Shown piece after piece: positions 38,168-47,505 of a stretch of 49,000 nt of DNA. Position 1 is the first letter of the stretch; the number at the start of each line of letters is the position of its first letter. The notes below the pieces were generated by a model. It was not told the origin of the DNA, ran no database searches, and saw only the letters and a list, made by a program, of their open reading frames with translations. A program made the position numbers and the translations under genes. The DNA comes from Pseudomonadota bacterium (lineage in GTDB: Bacteria > Pseudomonadota > Gammaproteobacteria > Burkholderiales > Burkholderiaceae_B), in NCBI GenBank assembly GCA_023425645.1, contig JAFACG010000049.1, positions 1 to 49,000 of the forward strand, written 5' to 3'.

Positions 38168-39064
38168 TCAGCCGGCGATGGCCAGCCAGAATGGAATGGT
38201 GAAGCCGGCTAGTATAGTGCCGATCGACATGGTCAGTGCGACCAGCCGGCTGTCCCCGCCCATGCGCGCCGCCAGCACGTGCGCCGAGGAGGCTGTGGGC
38301 AGGGCGGCGAAGACCAGCAGCATCTGGCGCTCCACGGGGCTCATCTGCAGCAGCCAGCCGGACAGCAGGGCCACCAGCGGCAGGGCCATCAGCTTGACGA
38401 CGGCCATCCAGCCGATCAGCGGCCCGGCCTGCCGGGCGCCTTGCACCGACAGGGTCGCGCCCACGCACAGCAGGCCCACGCCCAGGGCGCAGGCGCCCAG
38501 GCGGCTCAGCGCCACCTCCACCGGACCGGACAGGGGCAGGCCCAGCAGGTTCCAGGCCAGGGCCAGCAGCGTGGCCAGGATCAGGGGATTTTTCAGCAGC
38601 TCGACCCAGATGCGCCCTTGCTGGCCGCGCGCCAGCACGGTCACGGCCACCATATTGGCCATGGGCACCGAAAAGCCCACCAGCAATGCCATGACGGTCA
38701 CGCCCGAAGAGCCGGCGATGGCGCTGGCCAGCGACATGCCCAGGTAGGTGTTGAAGCGGAAGGCGCACTGCGTGACCGAGGCGTGCCGGCGCAGGTCGGG
38801 CTTCAGGACGGGCAGGGCCAGCCAGGCCAGCGCCGTTCCGGCGGCGATCAGGGCGGCGGCGGCCAGCAGCAGCGTCCACGCTTCGGACAGGCTCAGGGGC
38901 GTGCGCGTGATGGAGTGGAACAAAAGGGCGGGAAAGAGCACGTAGTACACCAGCTTTTCCGCTCCCTGGAAAAACTCGGCGCTGAAGCGGAAACGTTGCA
39001 GGAGCAAGGCTCCCAGGGCGATCAGCAGGAAGTCGGGCAGGATCAGCGAGAAAATGGCGGGCAT
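38168..39064 (-). CDS. Auxin efflux carrier (AEC) family transporter
   Basis: A 298-residue inner-membrane transporter with about ten membrane segments. Family features include the N-terminal LPDFLLIALGALLLQRF, the QCAFRFNTYLGMSLA region and the C-terminal SSAHVLAARMGGD. Bacterial members move organic acids such as malate or malonate; the substrate is not determined here. The nearby Bug receptor and malic enzyme make a dicarboxylate plausible (inference only). Confidence 0.9.
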   Translation of the reverse strand: MPAIFSLILPDFLLIALGALLLQRFRFSAEFFQGAEKLVYYVLFPALLFHSITRTPLSLSEAWTLLLAAAALIAAGTALAWLALPVLKPDLRRHASVTQCAFRFNTYLGMSLASAIAGSSGVTVMALLVGFSVPMANMVAVTVLARGQQGRIWVELLKNPLILATLLALAWNLLGLPLSGPVEVALSRLGACALGVGLLCVGATLSVQGARQAGPLIGWMAVVKLMALPLVALLSGWLLQMSPVERQMLLVFAALPTASSAHVLAARMGGDSRLVALTMSIGTILAGFTIPFWLAIAG

Positions 39065-39217
39065 GGCGCAAGTGATATCGGCGGGCGTGCAGGCCTGTCC
39101 TGCATCAATAGGTTTTGCATTATTTGACTACGCTTTCGATCAGCTGCGCTACTATTGATGAGCACCCCTTACCCAGGGGGAGGTACCAAAAAGAAGCTTT
39201 CTCAGGAGAGACACCCT

Positions 39218-40213
39218 ATGACATCTACGCTCCATCGACGCTTTGCGCTCTTATCCCTTTGTGCAGGGCTGGCCGCAGTCGGATTCAGCCAGTCGGCCCG
39301 GGCGGCCGAAGACTACCCCAAGCAGGCCATCCGGGTCATCGTGCCGTTCGCGCCCGGCGGCTCCACCGATATCGTGACGCGCATCGTCACCAAGGGCATG
39401 AGCGAGGTTCTGGGCCAGTCCATGGTGGTGGAGAACAAAGGCGGCGCCGGCGGCGCCATTGGAGCGGCCGAGGCGGCGCGCGCCAAGCCCGACGGCTACA
39501 CGCTGTCCATCGCCACCATTTCGACGCTGGCCGTCAACCCGGCCTGCCGCCCCAACGACCTGCCCTACGATCCCTTGAACGATTTCGTGCCGGTGACGAA
39601 TTTCGCCAACCTGCCCAACGTGATCGAGGTCAATCCCAAGTTCCCGGCGCAGAACTTCAAGGAGTTCGTGCAGCAGCTCAAGGAAAATCCCGGCAAGTAT
39701 TCCTACGGCAGTTCGGGCACCTGCTCGGTGCTGCACCTGTTCGGCGAGGCCTTCAAGCTGGCCACGGGCACCGACATCGTGCACGTTCCCTATCGCGGCG
39801 CGGGCCCGGCCGTGGCCGACGCGGTAGGCGGCCAGATCAACGCCATGTTCGACAACCTGCCTTCGTCCATGGGCCAGATCCAGTCCGGCAACCTGCGCGC
39901 CCTGGCGATCGCCTGGCCCGAGCGCCTGGCCGCCCTGAAGGACGTGCCCACGCTGGCCGAGGAAGGCTATCCGCAGCTGAACAGTCCCGCCTGGTACGGC
40001 CTGCTGGCCCCCAAGGACACTCCACCCGAGATCGTGGCCAAGCTGCATGACGCCGCCGTGCAGGCGCTCAAGTCCCCCGAGATCATTGCCGCCCTGGAAA
40101 AACAGGGCGCCACGCCATCGGGCAACACGCCCGAGGAGTTCGCCAAGGAGATCAAGGAGCAGTACGACTGGGCGCACGACGTGGTCAAGAAAGGCAACAT
40201 TAAGCTGGAATAA
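39218..40213 (+). CDS. Bug-family tripartite tricarboxylate (TctC-like) substrate-binding protein
   Basis: The second periplasmic Bug receptor in the window, 331 residues. A signal peptide (TLHRRFALLSLCAGLAAVGF, cleavage near ARA at about 29) precedes YPKQAIRVIVPFAPGGSTD, the ligand-loop signature, and NKGGAGGAIG. Start ATG 39218 has AGGAG 9 nt upstream; an in-frame ATG further up lacks one. No TctA/TctB genes are adjacent. A strong terminator follows. The ligand is unknown. Confidence 0.93.
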   Translation: MTSTLHRRFALLSLCAGLAAVGFSQSARAAEDYPKQAIRVIVPFAPGGSTDIVTRIVTKGMSEVLGQSMVVENKGGAGGAIGAAEAARAKPDGYTLSIATISTLAVNPACRPNDLPYDPLNDFVPVTNFANLPNVIEVNPKFPAQNFKEFVQQLKENPGKYSYGSSGTCSVLHLFGEAFKLATGTDIVHVPYRGAGPAVADAVGGQINAMFDNLPSSMGQIQSGNLRALAIAWPERLAALKDVPTLAEEGYPQLNSPAWYGLLAPKDTPPEIVAKLHDAAVQALKSPEIIAALEKQGATPSGNTPEEFAKEIKEQYDWAHDVVKKGNIKLE

Positions 40214-40235
40214 GGCCCGCGGCTCTTGCTGCAAC

Positions 40236-40267
40236 AAAAAACCGGCCCTTCGGGGCCGGTTTTTTTT
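40236..40267. terminator. Bidirectional terminator between the Bug receptor and maeB
   Basis: The stem AAAAAACCGGCCC / GGGCCGGTTTTTT is closed by a stable TTCG tetraloop, with an A run upstream and T run downstream. Confidence 0.95.
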
Positions 40268-40283
40268 GCCTTAGCAGCGGGAA

Positions 40284-42572
40284 TCAGACCCGGTTGGCCT
40301 GCATCACCGTCAGGGCCGTCATGTTGACGATGCGGCGCACGGTGGAGCTGTAGGTCAGGATGTGCACGGGCGCGTTGGCGCCCAGCAGGAAGGGGCCGAT
40401 GGCCACGTTGCTCCCGGCCGCCGTCTTGAGCAGGTTGTAGCTGATATTGCCCGAGTCCACGTTCGGGCAGACCAGCAGGTTGGCTGCTCCCTTGAGGGTG
40501 GACGTGGGCAGCGTGCGGTTGCGCAGGGCTTCGTCCAGGGCGCAGTCGGCATGCATTTCGCCGTCCACTTCCAGGTCGGGGGCGTTCTCGTGCACCAGTT
40601 CCAGGGCGCGGCGCATCTTGGGACCGGAGGAAGAGGCGTCCGAGCCGAAATTCGAGCGCGACAGCAGGGCCACCTTGGGCTCCAGGTTCAGCGAGCTCAG
40701 GGCCTTGGCGGCTTCCACGGTGTATTCGGCGATCTGTTCGGCGCTGGGATCGTCGTTGACGTGGGTGTCGGTCAGGGCCACGGTGCGCTCGCCCAGCAAC
40801 AGGATATTCATGGCGGCATAGACGCTGGAGCCGGGCTTGCGGCCGATCATCTCGTCGATGTAGCGCAGGTGGGCGTGGTAAGAACCTATGGTGCCGCAGA
40901 TCATGCCGTCGGCATCGCCCAGGTGCACCATGGTCGCGCCGATCAGCGTCAGGCGGCGGCGCATCTCCACGCGGGCCATTTCCTTGCTGATGCCGCGGCG
41001 GCACATTTTTTCCCAGTACGTGGTCCAGTACTGGTGGAAGCGGTCGTCGGACTCGGGGTTGGTGACTTCCACGTCCACGCCCAGGCGCAGGCGCAGGCCG
41101 AACTTCTTGATGCGCGACAGCAGCACGGCGGGCCGGCCCACCAGAATGGGGTGCGCCAGCTTCTCGTCCACGATGACCTGCACGGCGCGCAGCACGCGCT
41201 CCTCTTCGCCTTCGGTGAAGACGATGCGCGCCTTGCCTCCTTCGCGCACCAACTGCTTGGCCACGGCGAACACCGGCTTCATGAAGGCGCCCGAATGGTA
41301 GACGAACTGCTGCAGCTTGGCGATGTAGCCGTCCAGGTCCGACAGCGGACGGGTGGCGACGCCGTCCTGCATGGCGGCCTGGGCCACGGCCGGCGCAATG
41401 CGCACGATCAGGCGGGGATCGAAAGGCTTGGGAATCAGGTAATCGGGGCCGAAGCTCAGGCCATAGCCGCCATAGGCGGCAGCCACGGTCTCGTCCTGCT
41501 CTTCTTCGGCCAGCGCGGCGATGGCGTGCACGGCGGCCTTTTCCATGCCGCGGGTGATGGTGGTGGCGCCCACATCCAGCGCCCCGCGGAAGATGTAGGG
41601 AAAGCACAGCACATTGTTGACCTGGTTCGGGAAGTCCGAACGGCCGGTGGCCATGATGACGTCCTCGCGCGCGGCGCGGGCGGCCTCGGGCAGGATCTCG
41701 GGCGTGGGGTTGGCCAGGGCCATCACGAAGGGGCGGTCGGCCATTTTCTTGAGCATCTCGGGCTTGAGCACGCCGCCGGCCGACAGGCCCAGGAACACGT
41801 CCGCGCCGTCGATCACGTCATTGAGGGTGCGAGCCTCGGTCTGCTTGGCAAAGCGAGCCAGCTCGGGCACCTGATGACCGGGACGGCCCGCGTAGACCAC
41901 GCCGTCGATGTCCGTGACCCAGACGTTCTCCTCGGGCAGGCCCATGTCCACCATCAGGTCCAGGCAGGCCAGGGCGGCCGCGCCGGCGCCGGAGGTCACG
42001 ACCTTGATCTTCTTGATGTCCTTGCCCACGACCTTCAGGCCGTTCATGAAGGCGGCCGTCACGCAGATGGCCGTGCCGTGCTGGTCGTCGTGGAAGACCG
42101 GGATGTTCATGCGCTCGCGCAGCTTGCGCTCGACCTCGAAGCACTCGGGCGCCTTGATGTCTTCCAGGTTGATGCCTCCGAAGGTAGGCTCCAGCCCGGC
42201 GATGATGTCCACCAGCTTGTCCGGATCGGTTTCGTTGATCTCGATGTCGAACACGTCTAGGCCGGCGAATTTCTTGAACAGCACAGCCTTGCCTTCCATG
42301 ACGGGCTTGGAGGCCAGCGCGCCGATATTGCCCAGGCCCAGCACAGCGGTGCCGTTGGAGATCACGCCCACCAGGTTGCCGCGGCCGGTGAAACGGAACA
42401 CGTTCTGCGGATCGGAGACGATTTCCTCGCAGGCGGCCGCCACTCCGGGCGAATAGGCCAGGCCCAGGTCGCGCTGGCTGACCAGCGGCTTGGTCGCGGC
42501 AATGGTGACTTTGCCGGGAATGGGGAACTCGTGATAATCCAGGGCGGCCTGTCGGTCTACCGTCGTGCTCAT
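40284..42572 (-). CDS. maeB: NADP-dependent malic enzyme MaeB (malic enzyme-phosphotransacetylase fusion)
   Basis: Oxidatively decarboxylates malate to pyruvate, producing NADPH. It has 762 residues: a malic enzyme domain (about 1-430, with [22 protein letters not shown] and the NAD(P)-binding [14 protein letters not shown]) and a C-terminal phosphotransacetylase-like domain (about 440-760), which in E. coli MaeB is regulatory and binds acetyl-CoA. AGAGGA precedes ATG 42572. A 20-bp perfect palindrome lies in the leader, and a divergent LysR gene may regulate it. Confidence 0.96.
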   Translation of the reverse strand: MSTTVDRQAALDYHEFPIPGKVTIAATKPLVSQRDLGLAYSPGVAAACEEIVSDPQNVFRFTGRGNLVGVISNGTAVLGLGNIGALASKPVMEGKAVLFKKFAGLDVFDIEINETDPDKLVDIIAGLEPTFGGINLEDIKAPECFEVERKLRERMNIPVFHDDQHGTAICVTAAFMNGLKVVGKDIKKIKVVTSGAGAAALACLDLMVDMGLPEENVWVTDIDGVVYAGRPGHQVPELARFAKQTEARTLNDVIDGADVFLGLSAGGVLKPEMLKKMADRPFVMALANPTPEILPEAARAAREDVIMATGRSDFPNQVNNVLCFPYIFRGALDVGATTITRGMEKAAVHAIAALAEEEQDETVAAAYGGYGLSFGPDYLIPKPFDPRLIVRIAPAVAQAAMQDGVATRPLSDLDGYIAKLQQFVYHSGAFMKPVFAVAKQLVREGGKARIVFTEGEEERVLRAVQVIVDEKLAHPILVGRPAVLLSRIKKFGLRLRLGVDVEVTNPESDDRFHQYWTTYWEKMCRRGISKEMARVEMRRRLTLIGATMVHLGDADGMICGTIGSYHAHLRYIDEMIGRKPGSSVYAAMNILLLGERTVALTDTHVNDDPSAEQIAEYTVEAAKALSSLNLEPKVALLSRSNFGSDASSSGPKMRRALELVHENAPDLEVDGEMHADCALDEALRNRTLPTSTLKGAANLLVCPNVDSGNISYNLLKTAAGSNVAIGPFLLGANAPVHILTYSSTVRRIVNMTALTVMQANRV

Positions 42573-42591
42573 GTCATCCTCTTTTGCAAGC

Positions 42592-42611
42592 TGCCGGCCA
42601 GCTGGCCGGCA
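42592..42611. repeat. 20-bp perfect palindrome upstream of maeB
   Basis: TGCCGGCCAGCTGGCCGGCA is self-complementary over all 20 bases and begins 20 nt from the maeB start codon. It could be an operator or, if transcribed, a hairpin in the maeB leader. Confidence 0.55.
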
Positions 42612-42667
42612 AGAAACCGGTTGTCGGGCGCCGGCGCGGGCCGGCTGTAGTCATGGAGCCAGTGTAG

Positions 42668-42699
42668 ATAAACCTTCGGGGAGCGATATTCGGGTTTAT
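42668..42699. promoter_or_regulatory. Possible operator between maeB and the LysR gene
   Basis: The arms ATAAACC and GGTTTAT are separated by 18 nt in the short AT-richer part of the divergent intergenic region. Placement suits a LysR-type or promoter-overlapping site, but the pair could be chance. Confidence 0.3.
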
Positions 42700-42732
42700 T
42701 ATTACCCTATCAGCAATTGCTTATGGATGTGT

Positions 42733-43719
42733 ATGGACTTGCCCGATTCCACGGACATGGTGCATCGGCTGCTCAGCCGCCTGAAGCTGCGCCACCTGGC
42801 CCTGCTGCTTCATATCGACAGGCTGGGATCCTTGACCAAGGTGGCCGAGCACATGGCCACCAGCCAGCCGGCCGTGACGCAGGCTTTGGCGGAGGCCGAA
42901 CAGGTCTTCGGCACGGCCTTGTTCCTGCGCTCCTCGCGCGGCATGGCGGCCACGGCCCAGGGGCGGATCGTGTTGTCTCGTGCACGCGCCATGCTGCAGG
43001 ACCTGGAGCTGCTCAGCCTGGACCTGCAGGCGCACGCGGCGGGGCGGCAAGCCCATCTGCGGCTGGGGGTCATACCCCTGGTGTCGGGCAAGCTGATCTC
43101 CAGCGCCATTCACGACACGCGCCCGCAGGGGCAGACTGTATCCGTCAGCGTATCCGAAGGCCTGACCGAAGACCTGCTGGAACAATTGCTGGATCACTCC
43201 CTGGATTGCGTGGTGGCGCGCACCTCGCCCGGCCTGAACATGAAAGGCGTGCGTCACGAGGCCTTGTACTCGCAGCATCCGCGCCTGATCGCCAGCCGGG
43301 AACTGGCCGGGCGCCTGGGCCGGCGCAGGCTGGACTGGGCGCAGCTGCAGGATCTGGACTGGATCCTGGGGCCGCGCCGTACGCCCATGCGCCGCCAGGT
43401 GGCCGACCTGTTCCTGAAGGCCGGCCTGCTGGAGCCGGTGCCCAGCGTGGAGACCGCCTCGCCCAAGCTGATCGGCGAGCTGATCGCCAACAATCCGCGC
43501 GCCGTGTCCGTGGTGCCCACGGAGATCGCCGAGGAGCTGGTGCGCGTGTCGGGCGTGGCCATCGTGCCTTATTCCTTCGAATGGACGCTGTCGCCCATTG
43601 CCCTGTTCACGCGGGTGGCCGGGCCGCATCGGCCAGTGGACGTCCTGTTCGGCCAGGCGCTCAAGCGCCTGTGCACGGACAAGACCGTGCCGCTGGAGCG
43701 CGGCGCGTTCTTCTATTGA
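42733..43719 (+). CDS. LysR-family transcriptional regulator
   Basis: A 328-residue LysR regulator. The N-terminal winged helix-turn-helix is at about 16-75 (LKLRHLALLLHIDRLGSLTKVAEHMATSQPAVTQALAEAE), followed by a linker helix and a periplasmic-binding-protein-like effector domain. Wording around the helix-turn-helix is close to the GbpR/CbpR-like subgroup. The start is uncertain: ATG 42733 or ATG 42727, neither with a clear Shine-Dalgarno. It is divergent from maeB, the usual position for a regulator of that gene. An inverted pair ATAAACC (42668-42674) / GGTTTAT (42693-42699) lies between them. Confidence 0.9.
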   Translation: MDLPDSTDMVHRLLSRLKLRHLALLLHIDRLGSLTKVAEHMATSQPAVTQALAEAEQVFGTALFLRSSRGMAATAQGRIVLSRARAMLQDLELLSLDLQAHAAGRQAHLRLGVIPLVSGKLISSAIHDTRPQGQTVSVSVSEGLTEDLLEQLLDHSLDCVVARTSPGLNMKGVRHEALYSQHPRLIASRELAGRLGRRRLDWAQLQDLDWILGPRRTPMRRQVADLFLKAGLLEPVPSVETASPKLIGELIANNPRAVSVVPTEIAEELVRVSGVAIVPYSFEWTLSPIALFTRVAGPHRPVDVLFGQALKRLCTDKTVPLERGAFFY

Positions 43720-44216
43720 GCCGTCTGGGCGGCGGGTGAGTAGGTGAGCGCCACGCGGCGCGACTGGGTCAGGTACAGGGACCAGACCACGGCATGGACC
43801 AGATGGTGCATCAGGCCCTGCTGGTGGGATTGCAGGGCGTAGGCCTGCGCATCGTGCTGGCTCCACAGCATCATGCTGGCCAGGTAATAGCCGGGTCCGG
43901 CCAGCCACAGCACGGCCAGCGCCCACCAGACCGTGCGTTTGTCGTAGAAGCGGCGCAACGCCACGATGGCGCTGAAGAACAGCAGCCCGGCCGCCCATGC
44001 CAGGGGGATCTGGCCGGGCCCGAAGGGGCCGTTCTCGTAGGCGTTGCCCACGGTGGTCAGCGCGGACAAGACCAGGCTCAGCGACAGGGCGATCAGCCAC
44101 CCGCCGTAACCGCCGGGACGGCCTGAGGCGGCGAAACGACGATCCGGCAGGCAAAAGCCCAGTACGACGAAGACCAGCACCAGCAGGGGCAGGGCGTTGG
44201 CGAGAAAATCATTCAT
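43713..44216 (-). CDS. Small polytopic membrane protein (DUF2569-like)
   Basis: A 167-residue inner-membrane protein with about five hydrophobic segments, starting MNDFLANALPLLVLVFVV. The motif GGYGGWLIALSLSLVLSAL near the second segment and the overall layout resemble DUF2569 (YdgK-type) proteins of unknown function. The C-terminal stop overlaps the LysR stop by 7 nt, the two genes being convergent. I chose ATG 44216 over an upstream in-frame TTG; the ribosome binding site is weak for both. Confidence 0.72.
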   Translation of the reverse strand: MNDFLANALPLLVLVFVVLGFCLPDRRFAASGRPGGYGGWLIALSLSLVLSALTTVGNAYENGPFGPGQIPLAWAAGLLFFSAIVALRRFYDKRTVWWALAVLWLAGPGYYLASMMLWSQHDAQAYALQSHQQGLMHHLVHAVVWSLYLTQSRRVALTYSPAAQTAQ

Positions 44217-44495
44217 GAAGACAGTCCGGGACAAAAAGCGGCCGCCTGGAAGCGGTCCAGCTTGAACTGTAGCTCAGACTGGGGACCATAAAAATGCGCG
44301 CTCCCATATAGGCAACATGCGTCTTGGCATAGTGCTCCGGTTGGCGCAGACGAGGTTGGATAATGCTGGCGGCGGGCCTCGTAATGCTTGTCTGCTGTCG
44401 CCAGCCAGCTGGTAACCTGGCGCGGCCGGTTGCCGTGGCTGCTATAGGCTGAGCGTTTTACGTCAGGCCTGTTTTTTCTCAAATCTCCGGTTGGC

Positions 44496-44900
44496 TCATT
44501 CACGTATTTTCTCTGCTAAAAGAAAGAGAAAACCAAGTACGGCGATTACGGAGGAAATGGAAGCGATCACCCGAAGCCAGTAAACAATCAGAATGCTTGG
44601 GCTGCTTTTATCGCTATCCCATCCTTTTCCGATTATTCCGCTTGCTGTACATGCAATGAAGGATAAATAAGCGGCAAGACTGAACGGGATCATGACGATG
44701 TATTCCTTTCCTGGAAATATGCGCTCCATGGAAAATGTCAATGCGATAAGCGATACGCCTCCCACGCACGTCGAGAGATGGGCGACGCGCCAGAGTTCCG
44801 TGACGGATGCCGCTTTACGCCCCTTTGACAGGCCATGAGGAATACCAAGCAGAGTGCCCAATGAAAATAGGATCAATCCATGTAGTAAATAGGTTTGCAT
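44496..44900 (-). CDS. Four-helix membrane protein, low GC, function unknown
   Basis: A 134-residue protein with four hydrophobic helices: about 4-22, 42-62, 68-92 and 105-128. Its base composition is clearly lower in GC than the core genes to its left, which suggests acquisition. The first half has an HG-x-ILFSLGxLxG pattern and a WRVAHLSTCVGGVSLIAL pattern. Together with the four-helix size these recall the hydroxylaminobenzene mutase / styrene oxide isomerase group, but the similarity is weak and from memory, so I do not assign function. It is isolated from other genes on both sides. Confidence 0.6.
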   Translation of the reverse strand: MQTYLLHGLILFSLGTLLGIPHGLSKGRKAASVTELWRVAHLSTCVGGVSLIALTFSMERIFPGKEYIVMIPFSLAAYLSFIACTASGIIGKGWDSDKSSPSILIVYWLRVIASISSVIAVLGFLFLLAEKIRE

Positions 44901-45327
44901 AGATTATTCTCTTAAAAATGAGATTTTGATGCGAAGGATTCATTATTTTTGGGGCAAGGGTAATGATGATAACGTGTCAGTCATGGCGGGAGAATGAATC
45001 GTTATGCATTGCTTGGAATAAGCTTATGGGATGGGCTTTGGATTGAATATAAGGTATGGGGGAGGTTTTTTCTCTCGGTCCGGCGGGCAGGCGCTCGAGC
45101 AATCTATTTTCGACAGCTTGTGTCTTTGGGCGGCGCGGGCCGCTTGTTCCGCCTCCGATATGTCCGCCTTGATGAGGCTCGGTCCCGTGTTGTTCAGCCA
45201 ACGTTGTTCCTGGCCTTCTATGGAAGGCTTTCACGGAAAACGTCTTACTGATAGACTTACGCCCTGCTTTCCCGATCTGGACGCGTCAGTAGCCTGCGGA
45301 TTGCGCGAGCCGTACGGAAAGCCCGTC
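44901..45327. other. Intergenic stretch left of tRNA-Arg
   Basis: No supportable gene. On the minus strand, a stretch from about 45230 to 45040 reads as a 60-codon frame rich in Ala, Glu and Lys but without a start codon, possibly a gene remnant. The tRNA-Arg promoter should lie near the right end, but I see no clear -35/-10 pair. Confidence 0.4.
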
Positions 45328-45402
45328 GGGCCCATAGTTAAATGGATATAACTTTCCCCTCCTAAGGGAAGATTGCAGGTTCGATTCCTGCTGGGCCCGC
45401 CA
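45328..45402 (+). tRNA. tRNA-Arg (anticodon CCU)
   Basis: A complete 75-nt cloverleaf. The acceptor GGGCCCA pairs with TGGGCCC, with discriminator G and an encoded CCA at 45400-45402. The D arm is GTTA/TAAC. The anticodon stem TTCCC/GGGAA flanks loop CTCCTAA, giving anticodon CCT (reads AGG). The T arm is GCAGG-TTCGATT-CCTGC. A P4-type integrase gene begins 167 bases downstream, so the 3' half of this tRNA is the likely attachment site of a genomic island. Confidence 0.97.
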
Positions 45403-45568
45403 TCTACACCCCTCCTATACTCTTGTAAGACCACGAAAACCCGCCAAAATCAAGGGGTTCAGCGCGTTTTCACTCACGCGTATACCCACGCCAGCCCACA
45501 CACAAACACGGTTCACCGTGCGGTATGTGTTGGCATTCTTGTTGGTATCGATTTTCTGGTCTCGCAGG

Positions 45569-46557
45569 ATGCCTACAAATACCCTTACAGATTCGCAATG
45601 TCGTGCTGCTCAGGCAACGGACAAGCCCCAAAAGCTCTTTGACGGCGGCGGGCTGCACCTCTGGATCTCCAGCAAGGGGGAGAAGGTGTGGCGCATGGCC
45701 TACCGGTTCGAAGGCAAGCAAAAAACCATGTCATTTGGCGCGTATCCGGAAGTGGACCTGGCCGAGGCCAGGAGGCGGCGCGCTGAAGTACGTGAGCAGT
45801 TGCGCGGCGGCATTGACCCCATGCTTGATCGCAAGTTGGCCAAGAAAAAATCTATCACGTTATTGCAGGCCTCCCATACCTACTGGGAGGGGCGGCAAGA
45901 TCTGTCCCCCTCATACCGCAACAATGCCATCCGCGGCATTGAGATGCACCTGGGGCCCGTTTTGGGCGGCAGGGAGCTGTCCAGCATCACCCGCGAGGAT
46001 CTGCTGACCGAGCTCATGCGCGTCGATGCCGCTGGGCGATTGGTGTATGTGCGGAAAATTCGCAACTGGGTCAGCCAAGTTTTCGAATGGGCGGTGGAGC
46101 AGGGCATGGCGCAAATCAATCCGGCGGCGTTGATCAATCCGCAAAGAGCCTTCCGCCATTCGGAGAAGGGCCAGCAGGCCGCGCTGGAGCTGCATGAGGT
46201 GCCGGAACTGGTCCGCCAGTTGAATTTCCAGGGCGACCTGTTGAGCGCCTTGGCGTGTAAGCTTTTGGCGTTGACGTGGGTCAGAACCAAAGAATTGCGG
46301 TTTGCGAAATGGGATGAGTTCGAAGGGGATGTGTGGCGGGTTCCGGCTGAACGGATGAAGCAGCGCCGGCCGCATGTAGTGCCGCTGAGCAGGCAGGCCA
46401 TGGATATTCTGGACGTGCTCAGGGTGAGGGGCGTGGCAGCGACTATGTGCTGGCCAGCGAGGGCTCTATCAAGCGCCCGATTTCCGAGAATACGGTTCTG
46501 TACTTGTTGTATCGCATGGGCTATCAGGGACGCATGACAGGGCATGGGTGGCGTGCC
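45569..46557 (+). pseudogene. P4-type tyrosine integrase, frameshifted and 3'-truncated
   Basis: The N-terminal DUF4102 domain is intact (LTDSQCRAAQATDKPQKLFDGGGLHLW and the KTMSFGAYPEVDLAEARRRR region), followed by the SAM-like core-binding domain and the start of the catalytic domain (LTWVRTKELRFAKWDEF with the first catalytic Arg). Near 46425-46440 the reading frame shifts: the expected SDYVLASEGSIKRPISEN and then TGHGWRA (the HxxR motif) continue in another frame. The gene then ends at the junction with an IS remnant before the catalytic Tyr. It is therefore non-functional. Directly downstream of tRNA-Arg, it marks the left end of an island. Confidence 0.9.
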
Positions 46558-46815
46558 GTAGGCCCAGCGCCTGCATCAGGCGCTGCACCGTCTTGTGGTT
46601 GATCAGATCGCCCGCCTGGCCAGCACCGAGGTGATCCGGCGATAGCCGTAGCGACCCTTGTGATGGGCATAGATGGCACCGATCCTGGCCTTGAGCGCGG
46701 CGTACTTGTCCGCGACGCCCTGTGCCTTCTGATGGTAGTAAAACGTGCTGCGCGACAGTCGGGCTGCGCGCAGCAACAATGCCGGCGGGTGTGCTGACCT
46801 CAATCCTTGGACCAT
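46558..46815 (-). pseudogene. IS3-family transposase OrfB, truncated and frameshifted
   Basis: The N-terminal part of OrfB (LSRSTFYYHQKAQGVADKY, then GRYGYRRITSVL) is present. A frameshift near 46630-46640 follows; the expected QAGDLINHKTVQRLMQALGL continues in another frame and the sequence then ends at the integrase junction. The DDE catalytic domain is absent. Confidence 0.88.
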
Positions 46816-47324
46816 TTGCGCTTTTTGACGAGCGCTTCGGTCCGTTCCGCTTGGATCAAGGCCTTCAATTTTTTTAGGTAATCGAGCTCCGCACGCAGAT
46901 AGGCATTCTCTTTGCGCAACTCGTCCTCGGTCATGTCTTTGGGGGCCGGTGCCGGGGGATACTTGTGCGGCATGGGACGTCTACCTTTAGTTCGCGCCGC
47001 CAGCGCGCCGACTCCCCCCGCATCATACTGGCTGCGCCAGATGTTGATGCTGCCCGCGTGACGAATGTCATAAAGTGCCGCAGCCTGGCGATCCGACAAA
47101 CCATCACGATCTATCCGCTCAAGCACCCTCTGCTTGAATGCCGCATCGTAATGACTGAACTTCTTGGCCAGCCCCGCACTGCCGTGCTGCTCATAGCTGG
47201 CCACCCAATGGCGCAGCAGCGAACGCTCGATCCCATGGCGGCGCGCCACTTCTCGATAGCTAAGCTTGCCCGATAAGTAATGCCTTGCCGCCTTGAGCTT
47301 GAATTGCTCATCGTACTTCGTCAT
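46800..47324 (-). CDS. IS3-family transposase OrfA (IS150 group)
   Basis: The DNA-binding half of an IS150-type transposase, 174 residues from ATG 47324 (MTKYDEQFKLKAARHYLSG). Two helix-turn-helix segments (LSYREVARRHGIERSLLRHW and a second near AALYDIRHAGSINIW) precede a C-terminal leucine-rich coiled coil (ELRKENAYLRAELDYLKKL) used for multimerisation. The A-rich stretch before its end could support the usual -1 frameshift into orfB. The protein may be made but is useless for transposition because orfB is broken. Confidence 0.9.
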   Translation of the reverse strand: MTKYDEQFKLKAARHYLSGKLSYREVARRHGIERSLLRHWVASYEQHGSAGLAKKFSHYDAAFKQRVLERIDRDGLSDRQAAALYDIRHAGSINIWRSQYDAGGVGALAARTKGRRPMPHKYPPAPAPKDMTEDELRKENAYLRAELDYLKKLKALIQAERTEALVKKRKWSKD

Positions 47325-47505
47325 GAAAAACACCCCGAAGGTTGGATGGGTGTCCAACTTTTGGGGTGCAGTTCACTGCGCTGTGACCCAACCATTTAAG
47401 ACAGCATCGTTAAGAAACTTTTTGCTGCGAAGGTGTTACTCACTGTGCATAGGCGCCATTGAGTGGCCTATGGATGGATTAACACAACACGATAAGGAAA
47501 GAGTC

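Larger units (their letters stand above)
46558..47370 (-). mobile_element. Truncated IS3-family (IS150 group) insertion sequence
   Basis: The intact 5' end of the element is at 47370: read on the minus strand it starts TGCACCCCAAAAGTTGGACA, a typical IS150-group terminus. orfA is complete; orfB keeps only its N-terminal part and lacks the DDE catalytic core. The inner end at about 46558 abuts the broken integrase, with a few bases of ambiguity at the junction. The missing part and 3' terminal repeat were lost, so insertion was followed by deletion. Confidence 0.88.

Noticed and set aside
40362..42260. Long plus-strand open frame opposite maeB
   Set aside because: Shadow composition and no motif; maeB explains the region fully.
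44213..44503. Minus-strand 96-codon frame between the two small membrane proteins
   Set aside because: No motif, no ribosome binding site and atypical composition; treated as intergenic.
45040..45230. Minus-strand stretch without a start codon left of tRNA-Arg, reading NTGPSLIKADISEAEQAA
   Set aside because: Protein-like composition but no ATG, a stop just upstream and no family match. Possibly a gene remnant, too weak to list as a gene.
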